A stretch of 64,000 nucleotides of DNA, taken from positions 9,108,501-9,172,500 of the forward strand of contig CM049410.1 of NCBI GenBank assembly GCA_026929865.2, read 5' to 3'. How positions within the stretch are numbered: the first letter of the stretch is position 1; each line of letters opens with the position of its first letter. Source of the stretch: Hyperoplus lanceolatus (Eukaryota; Chordata; Actinopteri; Uranoscopiformes; Ammodytidae). A program made the position numbers and the translations under genes. Under the pieces are notes generated by a model that had not been told where the DNA came from, made no database searches, and was given only the letters and a program-made list of their open reading frames with translations. Positions 39,906 to 50,984 of the stretch are shown here, piece by piece.

Positions 39906-40257
39906 ATGTTTCATGTAGCCAATTCGATGCACCGCATGCGCGCCACTGTTGGGCCCGGCCAGACAGCGGCCCCAGCCCCGCTGGTTTCGCCGTCGTGCCG
40001 GGCAGAACGGGCATGGTGTGCTGCGCACACGCGCTCATATCCACCAGGCACCGTTTTGTTACATTCTGTTCCTTTTTTATGTTTATAATTTTTTCTGTTT
40101 TCACGTGAAGCTGCGCCCTTGGCTCGTAACCTGGGTGCGCGCTTTGAAACATTTTTAATGAACACTTTATTGGGGAAGGGGGACACATGTGTGATTTTGG
40201 GCACTGGTGTGTGCTTTTGCACTCGCATGCGTTTGTGAGACACAGCTGCGGCTCCAC
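39868..40257 (-). pseudogene. Start of DIRS reverse transcriptase ORF, truncated
   Basis: Contains QQWRACGASNWLHETC, resembling the first conserved block upstream of the DIRS reverse transcriptase. It then runs into unrelated sequence at about 39905. The RT palm (including the YxDD-type motif) and most of RNase H are absent. Confidence 0.55.
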
Positions 40258-40724
40258 CGAGCTCTCTGCAGGTCTGACCCTTCTCTTCTTTGTCTGGTCG
40301 TGAACTGTGAAGGCCGAACGGGCTTCTGCACGCCTTTTGCAGGGCTTGGAACACGCCCTTTGTAACCCGTCCTGGAACTGGGTTTGGAACAGAACATCTA
40401 GGGGGGACGGTGACGGCGTCTGGCCGGGCCTGCCGTACCCCCCTGGCTGCAGCGCCCTAGGTAGCGCGCCGTTTCTTCATGGCTCCCTGAGTATCTGAAG
40501 GGGCCGTACGACCGCCCGGCTTCGACCCGGGTGCGGATGGCTTCCTCCCCCATGCACCTCTATGCTCCGGCGGCTTGTTCTGGCCCCGGCCGGCCCCGTG
40601 GGTTGGTTGGGGCTGACGATTCGGGATGCGGTAAGCCGGCAAAGGGGCGCGGGGCTGGGTGAACACCTGGCCAGGTGCTTTGGTGGGGAAAGGCGCTCTT
40701 CTGGGTAGACACAGTCGCAGCGCC

Positions 40725-42029
40725 TCACCTTACCCTCTTTTTTTCCTCCCATCGTTTCAGCATAGTTTCGTACGCTGGGCCAAACAGACCTTTTGGGTCC
40801 ACAGGCACGTCGAGGAGTTGGGTTTTTTCCCTCAGAGAGAGACTGGACAGGTTCAGCCATCTTGCTCTTTCTTGGGCGACCATCAAAGCCATGGCTCTGC
40901 CGGACGCTTGGACAGCGCTCCTGTGAAGGCGCAGGCACAGGTCCGTCACGACGCACAGCTCATCCCACACGGCTGGGGTGGGTGACGCTGACATGTTGAC
41001 CTCCAGCTCTGCCTGGTAAGCTAGCAGGAGCGATGATGCGTTGAGTGCTCTCACCGTCGTGGCCATCGCCTTGTAGCACTTTTCAGTCAGTGACGACTGG
41101 AAGCAGTCAGCTTTGGACGGCAGTGTAGGGCAGGCCGAAGTCATGGCGGACTTCTGCGTGGGGTGGAGGTGCGACGCCAGCAAAGGTTCAACCGGAGGCA
41201 GGTGGGAGAACCCCTTTTCCTCCATACCGGCCCAATCCAACGCCGATCCACCCTGTACAGGGATCTTGGCTGAGAGAGGCTTGCTCCAGGACCGAGTCGC
41301 TTCATCCAGGCACTCGGGAAAGGCCGGAAGCAGCAGGCTGGTGGTGGCTTTAGCCTTTGGGAGTCGCTTGCCCTCGTAGCGGGAAGTTGCGGTCTCTACC
41401 GGGGGCTCAGGCCACTCGATATTCAGCTTCGCAGCTGCCCTTTTGCAGGCCTCGTGAAGATCCACGCTGACGGCCGGGTTCGGGGAGCTGGTGCACGAGC
41501 CGCCTACCACCATAGGCGACGCGGTGCGCGGGGAAAAAGAATCATCCTCCTCGTCCTCATCAGAGCCGAGGCTAATGGATTCCTCTCCCGACTCGTAGTA
41601 ACCGCCCTCGGCTTCGTCAGGCTCTGCCAGCAGGCTAGCCTCGACGTTGTCGTGTTGGGTTAGCTCGAGCGGCTGGGAACTTTCGGTGAGGTCCACCTCC
41701 GATCCCCAGCTGGTGCCCGGTGGGACGGCGATCCCCCGGGAACCTTCTGCTAGCTCCAGTAGTGGTGGGTCGGTTACCCCCATTACGGGATCTTCTGCGA
41801 ACAGTTTCGCTTGTTTGTTCAGTCGGCGTTTGCGGGTTTTGTGTGAAAAACGCGCGCAGTGCTCGCAGGTAGCCGGGGATGCAAGGGCCGCCTTGGTGTG
41901 TTCCAGCCCGAGGCAGTGGATGCAAGCGGAGTGGCTATCCGCTCCCGACATCTTGTTCCCGCATATGCAGGACTTTGTCAGAGGCTTCCCCGAGCCTTCG
42001 GTTAGGGTAAGTTCAGGCTCTGACTGCAT
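40725..42029 (-). CDS. DIRS gag-like ORF1, 434 codons
   Basis: Starts MQSEPELTLTEG, with a cysteine/histidine cluster at residues about 21-60 (CICGN...HSACIHCLG...CEHC) typical of teleost DIRS gag. An acidic, serine-rich middle (EEDDSFSP) follows, then a conserved alpha-helical region (CYKAMATTVRALNASSLL; LHRSAVQASGRAMALM). The frame stops at 40725, but family-like proline/arginine-rich sequence continues in another frame to about 40480, suggesting a frameshift. It is not a host gene. Confidence 0.8.
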   Translation of the reverse strand: MQSEPELTLTEGSGKPLTKSCICGNKMSGADSHSACIHCLGLEHTKAALASPATCEHCARFSHKTRKRRLNKQAKLFAEDPVMGVTDPPLLELAEGSRGIAVPPGTSWGSEVDLTESSQPLELTQHDNVEASLLAEPDEAEGGYYESGEESISLGSDEDEEDDSFSPRTASPMVVGGSCTSSPNPAVSVDLHEACKRAAAKLNIEWPEPPVETATSRYEGKRLPKAKATTSLLLPAFPECLDEATRSWSKPLSAKIPVQGGSALDWAGMEEKGFSHLPPVEPLLASHLHPTQKSAMTSACPTLPSKADCFQSSLTEKCYKAMATTVRALNASSLLLAYQAELEVNMSASPTPAVWDELCVVTDLCLRLHRSAVQASGRAMALMVAQERARWLNLSSLSLREKTQLLDVPVDPKGLFGPAYETMLKRWEEKKRVR

Positions 42030-43039
42030 GTTTGCTCTCCGCTTATTAACAGCCGCTGTTTAGTGACAGGCCAGCTAAATAAAGTGGATTGCAGCTAGTA
42101 TGTGTACTAGCAGCTACTGTATGGTGACAGTCTAGCTTTAGCTTCTCAACTCAGAGGTTTGCTGTAGCGATTTAGGCTAGCGTTCGGTGACCGAGGGGTT
42201 AGCTCGCTCTGTGAACTGTTTGCTAGGCCGTCTACAACTTCCTTCCAAGAGGTGCTTCTAGGAGCGAGAAGAGGTAAAAGACTGAAGAGATGACGTGACG
42301 ACGGGACTTATGTAGTAGGAGGAAGTCCCTCCTCTGCAAGGCAGACGTCACGTCTATTGGCCAGTCACGACTGGCGTAGTGTAAAATTGCTTCTGGGGGA
42401 CAGCGCGAGGGGCGTGTCCCATAGTGAGATACCGAGCGAATATTGAAAGAAAACTAGTTTCCGGCATCATTTTCTGATCGTAAAATGACAAAATAATGGC
42501 CGCGACCATCGAATTATCATACTTTTGAGCCCGCGAAAATAAAATAGATATGTATCAACTTCAAACCATTATATCTCTGGTTATACTGGGTCAATTTAAA
42601 TGAAACAAAGACTGGCATATAGCTTTAAGCCAGTACTTTCGACACACACCGTCGGCAAAGTTGTCCCCGCTTTAGTTTCTATGCTGCGTCGGATTGAAGG
42701 TGATCACGTGATCAGCACGTCAAGTAACGCAATAGAACGCAGTACTGCGGGCTCCGGGTTCAGAGGGTTAAAAAATAGGCCATTGTGAGATTAGCTGAAA
42801 ATCAGCATAGTACAATAAATGATCTGAAAGTTTTTTTCAGCAAACAATTAAAGAAAAACGTATTAGGGACCACTAAGACCATATAACATGGTGTATAATA
42901 GAACCCAAAAGTGTATACTATGGGAGCTTTAATTAACACTGGATTCTTTTTTTAAGGCACACACACAGTATGGACAGGTAGCGGATCTTGAGGAGATATT
43001 CACTGATTTTGAGGCTTTCTCCAGAATCGCTGACCTTTG

Positions 43040-44510
43040 ACAATTGTTCACATTAGAAAAGGGAAGAAAAAAACGTGCCTAGAACACATGAAAAAGTCAA
43101 ATTATACCTGCTTTGTACGGTCAGTTTATGTTATGTTGGAAGTGTTTCTATTTCCACAGAAACAATATAAAAAGTGAAACTGAAACCAAACTTGTGGTTC
43201 CTCTCCAGAGACATCCGGACATCATTTTACGCTTCCTGAGTTTCCCTGCTGTAATTTCTTGCCAACGCCCCTCACATCCCGATTATTATTCAACATCCTA
43301 TAATTAGCTGCTTCAGTTTAAATGTATTGGAATGGTGAATCCTTGCTCACTGTCACTGCCTACTGGGGACACTTAATGTTATTATTAGTAACACACTTTT
43401 CTTTCTTTTTTTTGCTTTTCCCACCATAGCAGGTCAACATTTTTGCTGTAGAAAAAGGCCTCTTGTCAACTAGAAACTGTACAGCACATATATCTAGTGT
43501 ATTAAACCTGATATTTAGAATTAGGAAGCTGAAATAAAATATTGCCCCTACGCCTTAACTCGTAAGTTTAATTATTTTCTAAACGTATGACCGCCTCCCA
43601 GCGTTGACTCCCACTGCTGAACTCTGCCCAACTCACGCAGGTCTTTCATTACAGTAAGAGGGTGTGGAGTCTAGTGTGTTTTAAGTTCAAGTTTGGGGTC
43701 TATTTATGGTGTTCAAAAGGAAGCAGCACCACAATTCCCACACAAATCCAATCCACAGTGAATATGTTCTATCCTTTTCAAAACCAACATTTTGGTGAAT
43801 TGGTCTGGATAATATTTGTAGTTAAGTCATGCAATAATGTTTCCTCGTTTCTAAAAACAAAGCTGGTATTTGGACATTTCATATTCTTCTCACACAACAT
43901 ATGGAACATGGTCTCAACACTCTGGTCTCTTGGGAACCGACTGACCTCACAACAGTGTGTGAGGGTGAAACGTTAGCTTTCATTTCCATTGAAAAGCCCA
44001 ACGTCATGAAACTCTTATCTGTGTGGGGTTCCACCTGCTTTAGCCATCTATTATAACTCATACACAGACAACAGCAAGTGTAGCCAGATCCAATTCATGT
44101 AGGCTATATGAATCATACAGAATTAGCTTAACACAAACACACCTTCAAGACTAAATGTTCTCTCATTTCCTAGATACAAATGCAAACGCCTGTCTACAGC
44201 AATAATGTATAGGATTTATATAGCCCTGTTTTTGGAGGTCACTCAAAGACGCTTTACATCACATAGAATATTTTCAATGAAAATTGTGATAGTGCCTGTT
44301 GTCCTAAAGATCTTGGTAGCATGGGTCTGCTGCGTGCGTATATTTGTTTAGGAAGCGAGTGAAAGAGAGACCCCAGGATGCATGGCGATGATCTAATGTA
44401 TTTGTATCTGACTATGTTAGATTAATAATGGTGAAGCACAGTAAACTTTGATTAAGTAACATTAGGGAAACACAGGGTGTTTCGGTATGTCTGACGTCAA
44501 ACGTTTTGTC
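43040..44510. other. slc44a2 first-intron sequence, no gene seen
   Basis: No domain-bearing open frame. About 44215-44275 resembles the 3' part of a fish retroposon (GCTTTACATCAC), too short to classify. Confidence 0.45.
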
Positions 44511-44514
44511 TTAA

Positions 44515-45969
44515 AGAGCATCTATTATGCTTTTTCAACTTTTATGACCTATAAACGTTGTTATAATGATTTATAGTGTTGTTTAACCATACTAAAGTGT
44601 CAAATGATGACTTACATGCATTAAGATGTATTCCCTGCTGACCGTCTGGGGTGGCTGTGCAGAGCGCTAAACACTAGGAACGCCGGTCGCGATTCACAAA
44701 TTTCCGGAATTTATCTACATAGATCAATCCGGATTTTCCATGTATGGTAATGCTGCAACGTGCTCAGGCACATTCCTGCCATGCCCCCACCTGCCGAGTA
44801 ACCCCTGACTGCAGCTCGCAGATCGAGGAGGAGCTTAAATTTTGCTTAAATGTGGGCAGGGCTTAACGTTTAACGTTTAACCCTGCTCGAAGAATGTGCG
44901 ATGCATCATGCACGTAACCCGTGACTGTAGGTTGTGAGCCAGCGGAGAGTTCTGAATGAAGTGTGGCCGACGAGTCACTGTTGGCGGGTCTGGGTTGAGG
45001 CCGTAGGCCCTACATTTTTAACCAAATAGTAGCCTATTTCTGTGTGTGAGATTGGGTGTGTGTCTCCCTTTTCTAAACTCTCCCTATCACCTTACCCTAA
45101 CCACCGAGCTGTGATGCCTGAACATAATCGCCAATTTCAGGAAAACATAGGGCTGTGGTGGGACCAACAGGCTGTGGGAACATATTGATGACCCCGACCA
45201 ACACCGACAACCGAGTCACAGTTGGCGGGGCTGGGTTGAGGCGTAATACCGGGAGCCGGAGGTTGTGAAACAGCGGGGCGTTCTGGATGAAGTGTGGCCG
45301 ACCAAGAGTCACTGTTAGCGGCGCTGGGTTCAGGCACACGGACGGGGGCCGGCCTGGAAGTGGCGAATGAGCTTGGCGTTATGGATGTGGCCGAGTTAGA
45401 GTGAGTGAAAGTGGGTCTGGGGGTCCTCACAGTGTCCCCTTGATAAAAACATACATTTAACTATGAAATTAGCATATATTAGGCTATATAGTAATATTAA
45501 ACCTACATATATAATATGTATATATATAGATATAGGCCTATCAAATATAACATTATCGTTATATTCTACACAACAATGTGCTACCAGATCTGCGCCACCA
45601 GATGGCGCCCCGAGTTAGCTTGCAGATCGAGGAGGAGCTTAAATTTTGCTTAAACGTTTAAACCTAAATTTAAGCTCCTCCTCGATCTGCGAGCTGCAGC
45701 CAGGGGCACTTGCACCTGCCTGCTCGAATCTGCCCATGCCGCTGAAAGTCTTCCGGAAGGAAACCAATCACAACGGAGTGGGGTTGGCAGGAGGGGGGCG
45801 AGGGGGAGGAGAAGGACAAAGCCCAGTGTTGACAGAGAATGCTGAAATCGCCCAGATGAAAGGAAGAGTTTCCCGAAAATCTACATAGTTTTTTGTGCTG
45901 TGATTTGTGTCAGGTTGCTCCATAGGAGTCATTAATGAGAAATTAAGACCAGAAAATAATAGGAGATCT
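44515..45969. mobile_element. TTAA-flanked AGAGCATCTATTATGC element, 1455 bp
   Basis: The left end is AGAGCATCTATTATGC after TTAA (44511-44514); the right end is AATAATAGGAGATCT before TTAA (45970-45973). The terminal pattern matches the element at 33883. Inside are three imperfect copies of a block containing GTGTGGCCGA and GTCACTGTTGGCGG (from 44945, 45210 and 45300) and a hairpin at 45619-45696 made from GATCGAGGAGGAGCTTAAAT and its reverse complement. Another copy of one arm lies at 44819. Non-coding. Confidence 0.7.
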
Positions 45970-46672
45970 TTAAGTTCCCAGTGAAAATTGGACCTGAGCA
46001 AAGGCTTTAATAACAACTATATAAAAATAGCATTGTTTTCACTGATGTTCTGGTTCGCTGTTACGGGTCATTTATGATCACCAGATGAAAATGAGACTGT
46101 TTCATAAACATTTAAAAGTTCCTTGTAGTCACTTTTTCTTAAACCTGTTGCTTTTCTTTAAACAAAGAGAGACATTCCTCATCCTTAAGGAGGGTCAGAA
46201 AGCTCAGCCAAGATCAACAAACACCGCTACTGACTGGACAGAGCATGGCTCACTGAGATGGGCTGGACACACATCCAAAAATCCTGTCCCCATACTCCAT
46301 TTGCCCTGACCTTAATAACCAATCAACTTCCCAATGCTCTGAACATGCCTCAGACTGTTGTAGGCAAGTTGGCAGAACCTCTCTAGACAGTCAGCCCAGT
46401 CACATGATCCAGTTGGGTGGCTGTTGAAGCATAATAAAGTGAAAACGGGTGTCTGCAATGGCCGAGATGGGTTTTTTGGGCTGTTTGTTATAAAAAGTCC
46501 AGTACAGGAAGTGAACGGAAAACAAATAAATGCAAATGTGTTCCCAAAACGAGCTATGAAAAAAAGAACCGCACAAACATGAAAGAGAGGCCAGAGAAGC
46601 TGGGCTATCAGGTTTCAACCGCCACTCTCCTAAATATGGCCCGTAATTACAGCTAATCTGCACCCGGGCACT

Positions 46673-46673
46673 G

Positions 46674-46708
<35 letters not shown>

Positions 46709-46709
46709 C
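46673..46709. repeat. (TGCC)n tetranucleotide repeat
   Basis: About nine TGCC units in the slc44a2 first intron. Confidence 0.9.
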
Positions 46710-48131
46710 TTCAAATCCTGTCATTGTGGGTTTCTTGATATAAACTTAGCCTGAAATTACTGCTCCAACATATGGAAACTCTGCTTAAATCCTACAGTGT
46801 GTTCTGTAATGTTCTCCCTGTGTGTGGCATGTATAATAGGCCGTTATCCCGGTCTCTTTCTTTAGCTGGTTTGCCTAAAGTCTCAAGACTCACGATCTCT
46901 GCACTTACTTTTTTACACTACGCTATATTTTTTAGTGAGGTCTCAGGTGGTTCTCTTCACAATGTGTGTTTCTCTTAAACATTTCCAATGAAGGGAGTCC
47001 GAGACTCAAAATGTCATTGCAAATGCTGCAAATGCTGTAATTGTTGGGCATATGACAACATAAACAATCTTGAATCCTACGGCAACTTCCTGCATTTGTT
47101 AAACATGTTAAAGCAATGGGGACTGCAATAGGCTAATTCCTGAAGGAGTCCATTTTATTCATCATTGTATACAAAAGGCGAGAGTATGGGCTCAAAACAA
47201 TGCCTTTCGGGGCATACAAATGCTCCCATAACATGCCCTTTCTTCTGTCTGTGTTGTCTTATCGCTTAATGTGTCTTGATGAAATGCACTTCCCAATGAA
47301 AGATAAGCAAAGAGCAGCATAGCACACCCATAATACAACGGGATGTGTCACTCTAGAAAAAAACGTTATAATGCAAAATAGGGGGGAATGATTACAAGCC
47401 CACAGAAGGAACTCCACATTGTTTTGAACAATAGACTATGTTGAAATGGGGATTTAAACAAAACATGCAGCCTACGTGTGTCACTAGGTATATCTCTAAT
47501 ATGACACCACCAAGGGAGTGAAGGCAGGCAGTTGATAAACAGCGACCCTCTTCTTCTTCACATGATTCATGAAGGAGGTATTTTCTAATAAGCTCTATAC
47601 ATAGCGCGTCAGCTCCCATTGCCTGCCATACCAGTCTGAGGAATGTTGCAGCAACTGGACAAGCACATGATAAACTGGGACATTGTACACCATATGGTAC
47701 AATGGACCATAGGCACGTTGTAGGCTACTGCACTGCCAGGGTTGTAACTTGGGGGAATACAACTTTAAACCCACGCATTGTGTTCACACGGTCCACACAT
47801 GTGTAGATTACTCTCAGTTGGGGCAGAATGCACAAGTTCACACGGTAACGTCACGAGAGAAAACGGTCCTTAAAAGCTACGTGCGCGATAGTAAACAATA
47901 CAGTAGGCCTATGCAGCAGTGAAAACGCAAAATAAATAAACAATGTATTTTAAACACTGAAACTATTTTAAGAACTATTTATGGTTTCATAAACGAGTAG
48001 AGTTGTCGTCTTGCGCCGAAACAAAACAAACTACACTGGGTTATAACGGTAAAGTAACTGAGTTGTTAAGTTAGCTTTCCCAGGACAAAATGAAGTTTAA
48101 CATGTCCCGCGCTGGACTTTTAAATAATTAC

Positions 48132-48159
48132 CATATTTCGGTTTCTCCTCCAGTTCCAT
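48132..48159 (-). CDS. slc44a2: Alternative upstream first coding exon of slc44a2
   Basis: An ATG in a good context (ACCATGG) encodes MELEEKPKY and leaves one G at a GTAATTATT donor. This is the same phase as the downstream first exon, so it joins exon 25308-25260 to give MELEEKPKYG-EPRKYD. The product is 704 residues with the distal last exon or 728 with the proximal one. Human SLC44A2 likewise has two first exons; the form starting MEDERKNGAYG resembles this one and the form starting MGDERPHYYGKHG resembles the one at 27485. The splice to exon 2 spans 22.8 kb and is inferred, not shown. Confidence 0.75.
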
Positions 48160-48420
48160 GGTTATAGCCTACTGTGTGTATGTTCTGGACCAAAGATGAT
48201 AACGACTACCGCATATTTCCACCAGACTCTCCGCTCTTCTGTCACTTTCGAGCCCACTTGACAGAGAGTGAAATCCGCTCCAAAAATCTCGACTGTCCTG
48301 CTAACATTTAAAGGGAGATTCTTTAGAGGCGGGAGCTGGGCCAATAAGAACGCAGTACGACGTGATTGACGAGGTGCTAAACCAATCACTCTGCGGAGGC
48401 GGGAGTTTTTTTTTTAGTTT
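48160..48420 (-). promoter_or_regulatory. Upstream promoter of slc44a2 (CCAAT and GC boxes)
   Basis: Upstream of the first exon on the minus strand. Two GGCGGGAG boxes (around 48329 and 48399) and two CCAAT motifs (around 48340 and 48383) on the plus strand are arranged as a rough tandem, with no TATA box. These are ordinary features of a TATA-less housekeeping-type promoter. The sites are read directly; function is inferred. Confidence 0.5.
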
Positions 48421-48947
48421 TTGTTATCAGGACTTTTCAGAACCCAGGCGTTAACTGTCCCATGCCCTGTTGTGTCAATACCACAAATGAAAGACATCCC
48501 AATATTTCATTAACCATAACGAAGTGCATACCGCCTGTGTTTGTCCATCATTAATAATCCACAGGGAAAACGTGTTTCCGTCAGCAACACGTGCAACAAG
48601 TCAATGACATCATCACTTTTATTGACCAGATGAAATTCAAGACAACATTAATTATAAAAGCAATCTATTCATTTATAATTCAACGCACTGGCCTATCATT
48701 GCCTGGTATGACTCTGCACTCTGTGAGTCAAGACAGCTGCTGGTAGGCTTAAGAGTCATTTAGATCCAAAGTTAAAGTAGCCTGTGAGAAATAGCCTACC
48801 ACCATTTTAATAAGTCTCCATTTGCATATTTAAAAAATAGAATTACAATAAAAACTTACATTCTGAAGTTTACTGGAGTAATTATTCTATAGCATTGTAA
48901 GCAAACTGCACATACAAATAATGTAGGCCACTAGGCCTATATGCAGA

Positions 48948-48950
<3 letters not shown>

Positions 48951-48997
<47 letters not shown>

Positions 48998-49038
48998 CAT
49001 CCATCCATCCATCCATCCATCCATCCATCCATCCATCC

Positions 49039-49091
<53 letters not shown>
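48951..49091. repeat. Compound (ATCT)n(ATCC)n(ATCT)n repeat
   Basis: A tetranucleotide array in three blocks: CTAT units, then CCAT units, then CTAT units again, about 35 units in total. It lies between slc44a2 and gcdh. Confidence 0.95.
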
Positions 49092-49099
49092 CCATGTAT

Positions 49100-50250
49100 T
49101 AATGTAGTGCATGAGTGTATGAAGCAGCTTTTATTTCCCCAAAGAGGACTATTCAACCATTGCAAATGTGTCATATCTTCTGTATCTCTATTGCAAGCTT
49201 GTGTTACAAACTGGGGTTGTGGAAATTGAACCCATTTGGGATACAAAAAAAATGGTAATTTTCAGGCTCTGCTGCTTTGATTTTCACGACTCTCATTAAA
49301 ACTATCTCTTGTTAGTGTTCCAGTGCAATACAAAACAACTTAATCACAAGACTGCCTTTTTTTATATATATATTTAAAGTTCTATTCGCTGTTCAACAGC
49401 TCATCCTACTTTTTATTCTTATTATATCTGTTTTGAATATTATTCAGTAAGGTAAACAGCTAGGCCTACTGAGCTGTCAAATGTAGAAACTACAAAACTC
49501 AGGTAAGATTCAAGCATCAGAATACATAAGTAATACAAACAAATACGTATTCTCTTCTTTATTCTTTTTCTTACATTTTTAAATCTAACTTTAAATCAAA
49601 TAGCTTATAACAGGTTTTCTAATCAGAATGGCACATGACTTGTGTTCTGCACTGCAGTAAAACTGATTTTATTCTTTGCACAATCAAACCATCATGGAAT
49701 CTTTTTTAAATACACCTACAATAAAAACCGTGAGGTACTTTAACGTCTGAAAGATTGCATTGCATATTTTTCTGGGCTTAATACAAGAATTAATTTTAAA
49801 TTGAAAACAAGCTTTAAAAAATCTCAGGTCACTGGTCCTGTAGCCTAGATGTTGAGGAGTAGGCTATTGATATGAGAACAACTGGAGAACTTTTTGTGTC
49901 TGGTCTGGTGTTGCTACTTCTATCCTTGGACCTTGGGCGCTTCAATTCTTGGAAGTGAAATCTGAATAAAGTCACAGATGTCCCCTCCTCCAAAACCCAC
50001 GCCTCCGCTAATGAGCCAATCAGAGAGGGTTTCAGAGGCTGAAGTGTCCTCTGAAAGCAGCCATCTTGGGTGATGATGGATACAAACAAACAAAGAACTC
50101 ACCCCTATTTAAATGTCTTGGCGTCATTATTTTACGAACATTGCCTTCACAAAGACAGAGCGACTGCTTCTGTACAGAAATAGTTAGCCACGGTGTATTA
50201 TGTGGCCTGTGGTTCAGTTACTTTGCCACACTCATTATGGCACACACAGC
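49100..50250. other. Intergenic sequence between slc44a2 and gcdh
   Basis: AT-rich, no coding signature. The two genes are divergent, so both promoters face this interval. Confidence 0.5.
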
Positions 50251-50254
50251 AGGT

Positions 50255-50365
50255 CTGCTTTGCGCGATGACGTCAGGCTGTGTTTTGACGTAGAGTGTCG
50301 CTGCGTCGTCAACCTGAGGCAACGAAAGTGAAGTCAGGACAAGGGTTGTTGTCCCATTAACACAG
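50255..50365 (+). promoter_or_regulatory. gcdh promoter and non-coding first exon, with CRE
   Basis: A perfect palindromic cAMP-response element, TGACGTCA, is at 50268-50275, and a half site, TGACGT, is at 50286-50291. A likely untranslated first exon then ends at CACAG before GTAAATG (donor at 50366). The coding exon has an acceptor TTTTACAG just upstream of the ATG. The transcription start is not determined. Confidence 0.5.
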
Positions 50366-50984
50366 GTAAATGCTCGTATACATATTCGTCCATGTCTTTT
50401 CTTTACAGCTATGTTCAAACTTGACCGCTGCTACCGTACACTGTTACAATGGTTATCTGAAAATAATGCTGTAAACACCAGTAGCTAGCTAACTTTCGTG
50501 AGCTGGCGCTGTTAGCATGTCGCTACAGTATTGTTACTTAACACAGGTTAGCTGAGCTAGGTTACCTTAGCTTGGCTGCATACCAAACAGAGCTGTCTGT
50601 CAGAACTAAGGTCTGTTAACTTGACAATTTGTGACTAACAGGTCGCTTCATGATCTGTTTCATGGAGTAGTATGGCATCGTCATTATCTCTTCAGTGTTT
50701 CCATTGCAGCTGGCATTTTCACTTATAATACAGACCAGTAGTCAGACACTGCTTCAGGGTTATTACACCTAGCTCTTCTTCTGACATCTTGACACCATGA
50801 GCTCATTTTGAGGCTCCTAATTCTCAGTTTAGGGAGATAGCTGTGAAGGTTATTGCCAATGCTTTCTCTGCCAGCACCATGGTTGACAATGACACTGTAA
50901 TACTATTGCACTTTTAAGTTGAATCTAGTTGAGTGAATGTATACCAAACTTGGAACATGTATGTTTTACAGACTTGTCTTCATT

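Larger units (their letters stand above)
36957..42455 (-). mobile_element. DIRS-type tyrosine-recombinase retrotransposon, with deleted RT region
   Basis: About 5.5 kb, read on the minus strand. It begins and ends with ACT. Long inverted terminal repeats (about 37001-37157 against 42277-42428) share GAGATACC and GACACGCCCCTCGCGCTGTC. Near the 3' end of the coding region an internal complementary region repeats both outermost ends in reverse (37205-37292), the hallmark of DIRS elements. Genes in order are gag (42029 down to about 40480), the start of RT (to about 39905), an insertion or deletion, the end of RNase H, then tyrosine recombinase (to 37342). It lies inside the piggyBac-like element. 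Confidence 0.85.
34211..42767. mobile_element. piggyBac-like TTAA element, interrupted by Tc1 and DIRS insertions
   Basis: The ends are CCCTCTGAACCC and its reverse complement GGGTTCAGAGGG, flanked by TTAA on both sides (34207-34210 and 42768-42771), as in piggyBac elements. Its own sequence is 34211-34582, 36227-36956 and 42456-42767. No transposase recognised. It sits inside the TTAA-flanked element at 33883. Confidence 0.7.
33883..42928. mobile_element. TTAA-flanked AGGTCACATATTATGC element, interrupted by further insertions
   Basis: The left end is AGGTCACATATTATGC after TTAA (33879-33882). The right end is GTATACTATGGGAGCT before TTAA (42929-42932). Its own sequence is 33883-34206 and 42772-42928; the middle is occupied by the piggyBac-like element below. 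A relative with similar termini lies at 44515-45969. Non-coding. Confidence 0.65.
30128..43037. mobile_element. Palindromic MITE, copy E, split by ~12.6 kb of nested insertions
   Basis: The left half (30128-30303) runs from TAGAGTCAGCGATTCTAGAG to CCACCATAGCTAGCA. The middle piece (33861-33882) carries ATAACAGAGCCTAGG. The right half (42933-43037) runs from TTAACACTGGATTC through GACAGGTAGCGGATC to CCAGAATCGCTGACC. Joined in this order, the three pieces follow the sequence of copy C. This identifies 30304-33860 and 33883-42928 as two separate later insertions. Confidence 0.8.

Noticed and set aside
41113..42063. Plus-strand frames of 69-138 codons opposite the DIRS gag
   Set aside because: GC-rich shadows of the gag frame; no motif.
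50937..50984. Upstream in-frame ATGs extending the gcdh N-terminus
   Set aside because: They precede the TTTTACAG splice acceptor, so they are intronic. The presequence fits best starting [11 protein letters not shown].
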